From NCBI GenBank assembly GCA_039566865.1, contig CM076949.1:23350501-23414500 (forward strand): a stretch of DNA of 64,000 nucleotides. The letters are read 5' to 3'. The notes beneath the pieces were generated by a model. The model was not told where the DNA came from and ran no database searches. It saw only the letters and a program-made list of their open reading frames with translations. This document shows positions 34,729 through 44,440 of the stretch, one piece after another. Numbering within the stretch: the stretch's first letter is position 1; each line of letters opens with the position of its first letter. A program made the position numbers and the translations under genes. Source of the stretch: Aurelia coerulea (lineage: Eukaryota > Cnidaria > Scyphozoa > Semaeostomeae > Ulmaridae).

Positions 34729-37700
34729 TGTCAGAATAGGCCTATTTTTGCAAAAAGCAAAGGGGTTAGCCTTACCTTTTGATCAGAAATCGGTATTTTC
34801 GGAATAGGCCTATTTTTGCAAAAATTCAAAGGGGTTAGCCTTACCTTTTTGCCAAAAAATCGGTATTTTCAGAATAGGCCTATTTTTGCAAAAAACCAAA
34901 GGTGTAAGCCTTACCTTTTTGCCAAAAATCGGTATCTTCAGAATAGGCCAATTTTGCAAAAATGCAAAGGGGTTAGCCTTACCTTTTTGCCAAAAATCGG
35001 TATTTTCAGAATAGGCCTTTTTTTGCGAAAAGCAAAGGGGTTAGCCTTACCTTTTTGCCAAAAAATCGGTCTTTTCAGAATAGGCCTATTTTTGCAAAAA
35101 ACCAAAGGTGTTAGCCTTACCTTTTTGCCAAAAATCGGCAGTTTAATAATAGGCCTATTTTTGCAAAAAAGCAAAGGGGTTAGCCTTACCTTTTTGCCAA
35201 AAATCGGCATTTTGAGAATAGGCCTATTTTTGCAAAAAACCAAAGGTGTTAGCCTTACCTTTTTGCCAAAAAATCGGTATTTTCAGAATAGGCCTATTTT
35301 TGCAAAAAACCAAAGGTGTTAGCCTTACCTTTTTGCCAAAGATCGGTATTTTCAGAATAGGCCTATTTTTGCGAAAAGCAAAGGGGTTAGCCTTACCTTT
35401 TGATCAGAAATCGGTATTTTCGGAATAGGCTTATTTTTGCAAAAAAGCAAAGGGGTTAGCCTTACCCTTTGGTCAAAAATCGGTATTTTCGGAATAGGCT
35501 TATTTTTGCAAAAATGCAAAGGTGTTAGACTTACCTTTTTGCCAAAAATCTGTATTTTCAGAATAGGCCTTTTTTTGTAAAAAAGCAAAGGGGTTAGCCT
35601 TACCTTTTTGCCAAAAATCGGCATTTTGAGAATAGGCCTATTTTTGCAAAAAACCAAAGGTGTTAGCCTTACCTTTTTGCCAAAAAATCGGTATTTTCAG
35701 AATAGGCCTATTTTTGCAAAAAACCAAAGGTGTTAGCCTTACCTTTTTGCCAAAGATCGGTATTTTCAGAATAGGCCTATTTTGCAAAAATGCAAAGGGG
35801 TTAGCCTTACCTTTTTGCCAAAAATTGGTATTTTCAGAATAGGCCTATTTTTGCAAAAGAGCAAAGGGGTTAGCCTTACCTTTTTGTCAAAAATCGGTAT
35901 TTTCAAAATAGGCCTATTTTTGCAAAAAAGCAAAGGGGTTAGCCTTACCCTTTGGTCAAAAATCGGTATTTTCGGAATAGGCTTATTTTTGCAAAAATGC
36001 AAAGGTGTTAGACTTACCTTTTTGCCAAAAAATCGGTATTTTCAGAATAGGCCTATTTTGCAAAAATGCAAAGGGGTTAGCCTTACCTTTTTGCCAAAAA
36101 TCGGTATTTTCAGAATAGGCCTATTTTTGCAAAAGAGCAAAGGGGTTAGCCTTACCTTTTTGTCAAAAATCGGTATTTTCAAAATAGGCCTATTTTTGCA
36201 AAAAAGCAAAGGGGTTAGCCTTACCCTTTGGTCAAAAATCGGTATTTTCGGAATAGGCTTATTTTTGCAAAAATGCAAAGGTGTTAGACTTACCTTTTTG
36301 CCAAAAAATCGGTATTTTCAGAATAGGCCTATTTTTGCAAAAATTCAAAGGGGTTAGCCTTATCTTTTTGCCAAAAATCGGTATTTTCAGAATAGGCCTA
36401 TTTTTGCAAAAAACCAAAGGTGTCAGCCTTACCTTTTTGCCAAAAAATCGGTATTTTCAGAATAGGCCTATTTTGCAAAAATGCAAAGGGGTTAGCCTTA
36501 CCTTTTTGCCAAAAATCGGTATTTTCAGAATAGGCCTATTTTTTGCAAAAAAGCAAAGGGGTTAGCCTTACCTTTTTGCCAAAAATCGGTATTTTCGGAA
36601 TAGGCTTATTTTTGGAAAAAAGCAAAGGGGTTAGCCTTACCTTTTTGCCAAAAATCGGCATTTTAATAATAGGCCTATTTTTTGCAAAAAAGCAAAGGGG
36701 TTAGCCTTACCTTTTTGCCAAAAATTGGCATTTTGAGAATAGGCCTATTTTTGCAAAAATTCAAAGGGGTTAGCCTTACCTTTTTGCCAAAAAATCGGTA
36801 TTTTCAGAATAGGCCTATTTTTGCAAAACAGCAAAGGGGTTAGCCTTAACTTTTTGCCAAAAATCGGTATTTTCAGAATAGGACTATTTTTGCAAAAAAG
36901 CAAAGGGGTTAACCTTACCTTTTTTGTCAAAAATCGGTATTTTCAGAATAGGCCTATTTTTGCAAAAAAGCAAAGGGATTAGCCTTACCTTTTTGCCAAA
37001 AATCAGTAGTTTCAAAATAGGCCTATTTTTGCAAAAAAGCAAAGGGGTTAGCCTTACCCTTTGGTCAAAAATCGGTATTTTCGGAATAGGCTTATTTTTG
37101 CAAAAATGCAAAGGTGTTAGACTTACCTTTTTGCCAAAAAATCGGTATTTTCAGAATAGGCCTATTTTTGCAAAAAAGCAAAGGGGTTAGCCTTACCTTT
37201 TGGTCAAAAATGTGTATTTTCAGAATAAGCCTATCGTTGCAAAGAAGCAAAGGGGTTAGCCTTAACTTTTTGCCAAAAATCAGTATTTTCAGAATAGGCC
37301 TATTTTTAAAAAAATGCAAAGGGGTTAGCCTTACCTTTTTGCCAAAAATCGGTATTGTCAGAATAGGCCTATTTTTGCAAAAAGCAAAGGGGTTAGCCTT
37401 ACCTTTTGATCAGAAATCGGTATTTTCGGAATAGGCCTATTTTTGCAAAAATTCAAAGGGGTTAGCCTTACCTTTTTGCCAAAAAATCGGTATTTTCAGA
37501 ATAGGCCTATTTTTGCAAAAAACCAAAGGTGTAAGCCTTACCTTTTTGCCAAAAATCGGTATCTTCAGAATAGGCCAATTTTGCAAAAATGCAAAGGGGT
37601 TAGCCTTACCTTTTTGCCAAAAATCGGTATTTTCAGAATAGGCCTTTTTTTGCGAAAAGCAAAGGGGTTAGCCTTACCTTTTTGCCAAAAAATCGGTCTT

Positions 37701-40082
37701 TTCAGAATAGGCCTATTTTTGCAAAAAACCAAAGGTGTTAGCCTTACCTTTTTGCCAAAAATCGGCAGTTTAATAATAGGCCTATTTTTGCAAAAAAGCA
37801 AAGGGGTTAGCCTTACCTTTTTGCCAAAAATCGGCATTTTGAGAATAGGCCTATTTTTGCAAAAAACCAAAGGTGTTAGCCTTACCTTTTTGCCAAAAAA
37901 TCGGTATTTTCAGAATAGGCCTATTTTTGCAAAAAACCAAAGGTGTTAGCCTTACCTTTTTGCCAAAGATCGGTATTTTCAGAATAGGCCTATTTTTGCA
38001 AAAAACTAAAGGTGTAAGCCTTACCTTTTTGCCAAAAATCGGTATCTTCAGAATAGGCCTATTTTGCAAAAATGCAAAGGGGTTAGCCTTACCTTTTTGC
38101 CAAAAATCGGTATTTTCAGAATAGGCCTATTTTTGCGAAAAGCAAAGGGGTTAGCCTTACCTTTTGATCAGAAATCGGTATTTTCGGAATAGGCTTATTT
38201 CTGCAAAAAAGCAAATGGGGTTTTTTGCAAAAAGCAAGGGGGTTAGCCTTTCCTTTTTGCCAAAAAATCGGTATTTTCAGAATAGGCCTATTTTTGCAAA
38301 AAAGCAAAGGGGTTAGCCTTACCTTTTTGCCAAAAATCGGCATTTTAATAATAGGCCTATTTTTGCAAAAAAGCAAAGGGGTTAGCCTTACCTTTTTGCC
38401 AAAAATCGGCATTTTAAGAATAGGCCTATTTTTGCAAAAATTCAAAGGGGTTAGCCTTACCTTTTTGCCAAAAATCGGTATTTTCAGAATAGGCCAATTT
38501 GTGCAAAAATTCAAAGGGGTTAGCCTTACCTTTTTGCCAAAAATCGGTATTTTCAGAATAGGCCTATTTTTGCAAAACAGCAAAGGGGTTAGCCTTAACT
38601 TTTTGCCAAAAATCGGTATTTTCAGAATAGGCCTATTTTTGCAAAAAAGCAAAGGGGTTAGCCTTACCTTTTTGCCAAAAATCGGTATTTTCAGAATAGG
38701 CCTATTTTTGCAAAAAAGCAAAGGGGTTAGCCTTACCTTTTTGCCAAAAATCGGTATTTTCAGAATAGGCCTATTTTTGCAAAAAAGCAAAGGGGTTAGC
38801 CTTACCTTTTTGCCAAAAATCAGTATTTTCAAAATTGCAAACATTTACGCCTCAGAGTAAATGTGGTTTAACTACAAGGGTTAGCACAGATATTTCCTTC
38901 CCCCCTCTCGGTCCCTTCTCCCCCTGTCACGCATCTCATACTTCCCAGCATGCATCATGCTGCGAGTCCTCCTCGTGCATCAAGACTCGATCAAAAACGA
39001 ATTTCAAGGCGAAGCTGCAGAAGAATTTCGATGATTATTCAATCAAATGCAAAAATAACGACAAGTTCAGCGAATAGATCTTCTATCAGTACCTTGTGGT
39101 CACTGATGTAAAAGAAAAGTCGACCATTTTGAAGGTTACCACCGAAAGATGAAGGATTGCTGTCTGCAGCAGAGCGCGCCACAGTTGGCCTAAGGAATTT
39201 GTATGAACCTTGCCCAACACCAATTCAAATTGCGTTCGCTTCAGTCCAGCGTAGCACCACCATAACGCCTTATGCCTCATCTGCAAGAAGTCGCTGTAAC
39301 TGAACATTGATTCGAGGTGGAACATTGTTCTATTTCAACCCGAAAGGTTAACAATGCAGCACAAGGATCAATTCAAGTTCTTCTTCCCGACACAAACACT
39401 AATAGAAGTCACAAGATACCACAAACAAAATCTTTCCTTACGAACGAGCAAAAAGGAGTAAAGAAAGAGAAAGGAAAGTCAGGTCTGTCAACAGCAGAAC
39501 TAAAACTGGTAACAATGTCAATCATCTGACAGACAACAGTAAAAATGAAATCAAAAAAGAGAAAAGCAACAAATAGTATTTTGAACTTTTGAGCAATTCT
39601 CTTCGTTATTGGCTGGCAGCCAAACTCTTCAATCATTGGTTGGCAGGTTGGATCAAACTGCATCAAGCATCACCTATCCTCTTTGTGGCTGGTGGCATTA
39701 TCCACATGTAAAGATTCACAGTTACAGCCAGGTGACGTATTTCAAATTTCTCTCCGCAGTTACAGCCAATTTTCTTAAAGAGAATCAACGGGGATAAAAG
39801 CACGGCGCGGAAGGAGTCTGCGCATTCTATTATTAGCCTATTGTATTTGATTTGTCAAGACGTTAATGGATATTGTTTATCCAGAGGAATAATAACGTGC
39901 GTAGGAGTTTCCTTGTCTTATTTATAGACTGCCTCTACTTAGCTCCGTTGATTCACTTTGAGTTGCCTATCCATTTAAAACAAAGAACTAAACAATACAG
40001 CAAAACAACAGCAAAACTGTCACACACACAAGGAAATTAAACACCTAGACCCCCATCCCCCCTTTTCTTCTTGCTGCCCAAT

Positions 40083-40555
40083 AACCTTGGCACAAGTAAC
40101 ATCCAGCACACAAACTCCACTACTCCCTTTTTGTGCCAACGGCTCAAAGAACAAGAAATTCGCGAGCCAACATGAGCCAGCATTCAACCACCCATCAATC
40201 AAGGGCCAGGAGGGTTTTCAAAGGCCAGCGCGCGATGGGCTACACCAATATTGCTGTGTCCCCTAATATCCACATTGAGTGAGGGTCATATCTGGAAATC
40301 TGCAAAACTCGTCAGTCACCCGAGCAGTTTATTCACCTTGGGACAGGTAACACCCAGCACAAAAACCCCATCACCCCCTGTTTTTGTGCCAATGGCCCAA
40401 GGGACTATAAATTCACAAACATGACCCAGCATTCAACTACCCTATAAATTTTTCAAGAAGGCCTAATTACTGTGGGCTGCACAAATGTTGCTGTGTGACC
40501 TAATATCCACATATGTCATAATCATAGGGTGTGTCATGTCTGCAAAAATTTGGAA
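40083..40555. repeat. Diverged tandem duplication, period about 250 bp
   Basis: Two copies share the order ACA-GTAACA-CCAGCACA, TTTTTGTGCCAA, CCAGCATTCAAC, TTGCTGTGT and CCTAATATCCACAT. Part of the long copy of the 5.1-kb insertion. No coding signal. Confidence 0.6.
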
Positions 40556-40615
40556 AAAGCCAACGAACTCCTCCCCCCCCCCTTTTTGCGTCCTTCTGTG
40601 CATGGCATGTATAAG

Positions 40616-41228
40616 CTCTGTTCTGCGTCGCAGGCGTTTGCCTATGAATATGCACTCATATAATAACCCCTCATTGTTGTTGCACGTCGAAGTGGCACTT
40701 ACACACCCAAAATCAGGCAAAAACAAAAAACAAAAACAACAGGGTTTTTCGAAAACTACAACCATTCTGGAGGATTCCGTTCATTCAAAGTTGTTCCTTA
40801 TTGTAGCTACTAACTTATTTCTTTCCTTTCAGGGTTTCAAATTATTTGATTTAACTGTTGTTGTTGTTTTTTACAGGAACTACCAGATTTCTTTCCATAG
40901 ATTAAAGCGTCTTTGTTGTGCCTCTGTTCTGCGTCGCAGGCATCTGCCCATGAATCGTTTGCGCTCATATAATAACCCCCCATTGTTGTTGCACGCTGGA
41001 GTGGCACTTATACACCCAAAAACAAAAACAAAACAAACACAACAGGGTATTCAAGAACTACAACCATCCTGGAGAATTCCGTTCATTCAAAGTTGTTCCT
41101 TATTGTAGCCACTAACTTATTTCTTTCCTTTCAGGGTTTCAAATTATTTGATTTAACTGTTGTTGTTGTTTCTTACGGGGACTACCAGCTTTCTTTCCAC
41201 AGATTAAAGCGTCTTTGTTGTGTTTATG
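40616..41228. repeat. Tandem duplication, period 306 bp
   Basis: 40616-40921 and 40922-41228 are two closely similar copies beginning CTCTGTTCTGCGTCGCAGGC and containing TTCCGTTCATTCAAAGTTGT. The duplication creates a 207-codon open frame (40485-41108) without recognisable protein features, so I do not call a gene. Confidence 0.75.
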
Positions 41229-41734
41229 GGTTCATTGCAATGAGTCTGTTATTCATTACTATCAAGATTTCTATTAGCATAAAAGGACTACCTCCTCCAC
41301 ATAAGGGGGAATGCTGCTTTGTGCTTCCCTGGTCTACTCCCTCCTTCCAGATCAGCAAAGGTGCCCTTGTCATTTGTGGTCTTAACTGGTCTCAAAACAT
41401 AAATAATGTAGGCCTCATTCTACCTCCCAGGGTGCTTTCCCTGCAGAGGGGTCACCAGTCCGTCCGCGTTTTTTATGAAGTGCCCACCTTACATGCATGC
41501 CAGGGTTTTGCTAAGGACAATGTCCATATTGTTTAGCCTCTGTCAGACTTGTACTGTACATTGAAGGTCTTTTAGGCGCACGTCATACAATGCAGTCTGG
41601 GTTTGCTGATCTGTGACAGCCATTAGCACTGTTACCAACATCAACGCGCTACAAATTTGAATTGTCCAAAAGCCAGGATTCCACCACCTTTCCAGGGGTA
41701 TCCATTAAGTCTTGTGTCATCAAGGGATAAAAGC

Positions 41735-42165
41735 AAAACACATCAAACTCAAACAAACAAACAGACCAAAGGCAAGCAGTCAAGCAAAACCAGACAAACA
41801 AACAAAACACAAACATACCAAAACAAACAAGCAAAACCACACAAACAAGACAAACACTAACATACCAAAACAAACAAGCAAAACCATACAAAACAAAAAA
41901 CAAAAAAACAAAAACAAAACACAAAAACAAGTAACAAATCACAAAAAACAAACGAACAAGAAACAAAGCAACAAAAAAAAAATCAAAGGAAGCAAAACAT
42001 ACAAACAAACCAAACAAAAACATACCAAAACAAACAAACAAAAGGAACAAAACACAAACGAACAAGACACAAATCACAAGTAGTAACAAAAAACAAAAAC
42101 AAAGCAAGCAAAACATACAAACAAGCCAAAACAAAAACAAAACATAGGAAAACAAAACACAGACA
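41735..42165. repeat. Low-complexity A/C-rich tract (CAAAA-type)
   Basis: About 430 bases almost only of A and C on the plus strand, with irregular runs of ACAAAC, CAAAACA and AACAAGC. Open frames here translate to K/T/N/Q-rich (plus) or L/F/C/V-rich (minus) strings and are composition artefacts. Confidence 0.8.
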
Positions 42166-42661
42166 TCAAAACTGTGCCAGTGTCACAATAGGCACTTGTA
42201 TACAGTTGGTCAATATGTATGTCTAAACAACCCAACTTACCCATTGTCTCAGGAAATTATGCATTACAAGGGCACTGGACAAATATACTATCAGTGTCAG
42301 CTAATTACCATGTATCAACAATTTTCTGCCTGATTCTCCTTCTCCTTGACAGATAAGCAAGTTTCATGGACTTACACCCGGAGCAGAATCAGAGACCTTT
42401 CATCTATGGGGCTAGAAGCTTTGCAGTCACAATAACAGTTTTTCCCACAAAAGGCATACCAGCAAGTGACGAATGTAAAGTGCTGCCTTTGTTACCAGCA
42501 TTTAAAGTCCATTCTCGTGAAGGTCAGAACACTCAGCAGCAGCCAGTCCCAAAGCCAAACAAGTACTCTTTATGTGTCATGTAGATTTCGGTCGGGCAGT
42601 ATGGCAACCCTGGTTATGTGGTTCCGATCAGTGGGGTCCGTATTTTGGCGATATTTTGGCG

Positions 42662-43923
42662 GTAAGGGCCACCCCATTCTGGGTGGCCTTAGGGTTTGAC
42701 ATTATCTTAAGTCTCAGGGACTGACCTACTCCCCAAGGGGGGACGGCAGCATTGCATTTTGCTGGCCTACTCCCTCCTTGCAGGACGGCACTACAAACCG
42801 CAGTTACCAAATTGTATAATCGCTTGTTTAGTTAAATGATACGACCCCACAGATCGCCAACCCAGTGTGTTTTTTCTCTCCAAGCTCTGAGTGTCCCGCA
42901 GGAGTTAATGCAAACATTTACGCCTCAGAGTAAATGTGGTTTAACTACAAGGGTTAGCACAGTTGTTTCCTTCCCCCCTCTCGGTCCCTTCTCCCCCTGT
43001 CACGCATCTCATACTTCCCAGCATGCATCATGCTGCGAGTCCTCCTCGTGCATCAAGACTCGATCAAAAACGAATTTCCCCTCCCTCCCTCCCCTTTTCT
43101 ATACTCTTAAATCCATTGAACAGTAAGAGGCTCTTTCATTCTTTAGGTTCCCCATCCCCATTGTACTGAAACTTCAGCAAAGGGTTGCCAAACTCAGCCA
43201 TTCTTATGTTGTCATCAAATGTATTTTGTAGCACAGTAAGGGCCACCCCATTCTGGGTGGCATTAGGGTTGATATTATCTTAAGCTTGAGGGACAGCCTT
43301 GCCTACTCCCCAAGGAGGATGGCAGCAGTGCATTGTGCTGACCTACTCCCTTCTTGCAGGATGGCAGAACAAAGTAACACAGATGACAAGAATTGGTCTA
43401 TTACCCAATTGGGGATGGGAGAATCGCCTTTGCTGACCTACTTTTTTCTTGCAGGATGACAGAATTAAGTGACACAAATGACAAGAAAAAAGAAAACAAA
43501 AACAAAACAAAAAATTCCAAAGGGGGACGGCAGCATTGATTGCTGGCCTACTCTCTCTTTGCACTATGGCAGAACAAACCGCAATCCATTGAACATTTTA
43601 TGGGTCGTATCATTGTAAGGGGCTGCTAAACTCGAACATTTTTTATGTTGTCATTCAATATATGTATCGTAGCGCGGTAAGGGCCACCCCATTCTGGGTG
43701 GCCTTAGGGTTTGACATTATCTTAAGTCTCAGGGACTGACCTACTCCCCAAGGGGGGACGGCAGCATTGCATTTTGCTGGCCTACTCCCTCCTTGCAGGA
43801 CGGCACTACAAACCGCAGTTACCAAATTGTATAATCGCTTGTTTAGTTAAATGATACGACCCCACAGATCGCCAACCCAGTGTGTTTTTTCTCTCCAAGC
43901 TCTGAGTGTCCCGCAGGAGTTAA
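42662..43923. repeat. Three copies of a GTAAGGGCCACCCCATTC repeat block
   Basis: The block beginning GTAAGGGCCACCCCATTCTG occurs at 42662 and 43677 (nearly identical for 247 bp) and as a diverged copy from about 43227. Each continues with ATTATCTTAAG and CTACTCCCCAAGG. The GGCCACCCCATTCTGGGTGGCC core is itself a small palindrome. It forms the right end of the 5.1-kb insertion. Confidence 0.8.
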
Positions 43924-44440
43924 AGGCCTATTTTTGCAAAAAAGCAAAGGGGTTAGCCTTACCTTTTTGCCAAAAATCGGTATTTTCAGAATAGGCCTAT
44001 TTTTGCAAAAAAGCAAAGGGGTTAGCCTTACCTTTTTGCCAAAAATCGGTATTTTCAGAATAGGCCTATTTTTGCAAAAAAGCAAAGGGGTTAGCCTTAC
44101 CTTTTTGCCAAAAATCGGTATTTTCAATAATAGGCCTATTTTTGCAAAAAAGCAACGGGGTTAGCCTTACCTTTTTGCCAAAAATCAGTATTTTAAGAAT
44201 AGGCCTATTTTTGAAAAAAGCAAGGGGGTTAGCCCTACCTTTTTGCCAAAAATAGGCCTATTCCGAAAATACCGAATTTCAGCAAATAGGTAAAAAAGGA
44301 GGTCTATAGGCATCGATTTTTCGGTAAAATAGGCCGATGTTGAAATACCTCATTTTGGGCAAAAAGGCTGTCCTTTTTCGCTGAAAGAGGCTGATTTGAA
44401 AATACCAATTTTTAGTCAAAAAGTAAGCCTGTAGCCTCTG
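43924..44440 (+). repeat. Right-hand remainder of the 69-bp satellite, decaying into inverted units
   Basis: About five normal units (43924-44250) follow the insertion. From 44251 the orientation flips: TAGGCCTATTCCGAAAATAC is the reverse complement of the end of a unit, and increasingly diverged pieces continue to about 44440 (GTCAAAAAGTAAGCCTGTAG). That last motif resembles GTCAAAAAAGTAAGGCTGTA at 20382, just outside the left end of the array, so related sequence bounds both ends. Confidence 0.8.

Larger units (their letters stand above)
20464..38835 (+). repeat. Giant satellite/minisatellite array, unit about 69 bp
   Basis: Head-to-tail copies of a unit whose blocks are AAAGCAAAGGGGTTAGCC, TTACCTTTTTGCC, AAAAATCGGTATTTTCAG and AATAGGCCTATTTTTGC. 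Unit length varies between about 68 and 71. By length the array holds roughly 235 units once the transposon at 32701-34728 is removed. Variant units (CGGCATTTTAATAATAGG, GGTCAAAAATGTGTATTTTC, CCCTTTGGTCAAAAATC) recur in fixed order, showing higher-order repeats. The first 60 bases (20464-20525) carry a unit in the opposite orientation. Because 69 is a multiple of three, several frames on both strands stay open, giving repetitive open frames up to about 240 codons (for example 38116-38844 minus, 38225-38860 plus). I treat these as by-products. It occupies the gap between two convergent genes; no centromeric role can be inferred from this window. Confidence 0.97.
38836..43923. mobile_element. 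5.1-kb insertion in the satellite: head-to-tail pair of one non-coding element
   Basis: The satellite stops at TTTTCAAAAT and resumes at AGGCCTATTT; joined, these restore a normal unit. The insert starts TGCAAACATTTACGCC and ends CCGCAGGAGTTAA. The same end and start meet directly at 42908/42909 (GAGTTAA followed by TGCAAAC), so the insert is two copies in tandem: 38836-42908 (4073 bp) and 42909-43923 (1015 bp, shorter inside). Both share the first 170 bp (38836-39005 and 42909-43078) and the last 247 bp (42662-42908 and 43677-43923). No direct target duplication and no terminal inverted repeat are visible. I found no transposase, Rep/helicase or reverse-transcriptase coding. Tandem copies without target duplication suggest rolling-circle transposition or insertion of a circle-derived molecule, but this is inference. 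Confidence 0.8.

Noticed and set aside
20464..38835. Regularly spaced repeats as a CRISPR-like array
   Set aside because: There are no unique spacers; the whole unit is repeated, and the context is a eukaryotic intergenic region.
20540..38835. GGGGTTAGCC in each unit as an interstitial telomere motif
   Set aside because: Only an eight-base match per 69-bp unit and no TTAGGG tandem run; more likely chance.
20535..38844. Dozens of open frames of 60-242 codons within the satellite
   Set aside because: They arise from a unit length divisible by three, occur on both strands at once, repeat the same 23-residue string and show no domain or splice context.
40485..41108. 207-codon open frame as a gene
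   Set aside because: Generated by a 306-bp tandem duplication; no recognisable domain, start context or splice partner.
41649..42155. 168-codon Leu/Phe/Cys-rich minus-strand frame as a membrane protein
   Set aside because: Lies wholly over a low-complexity A/C tract; composition artefact.
38836..43923. 5.1-kb insertion as an LTR retrotransposon with the repeated ends as LTRs
   Set aside because: The shared left (170 bp) and right (247 bp) blocks are different sequences and meet in order right-then-left at the internal junction, which is a tandem dimer rather than two LTRs. No gag/pol coding or target duplication.
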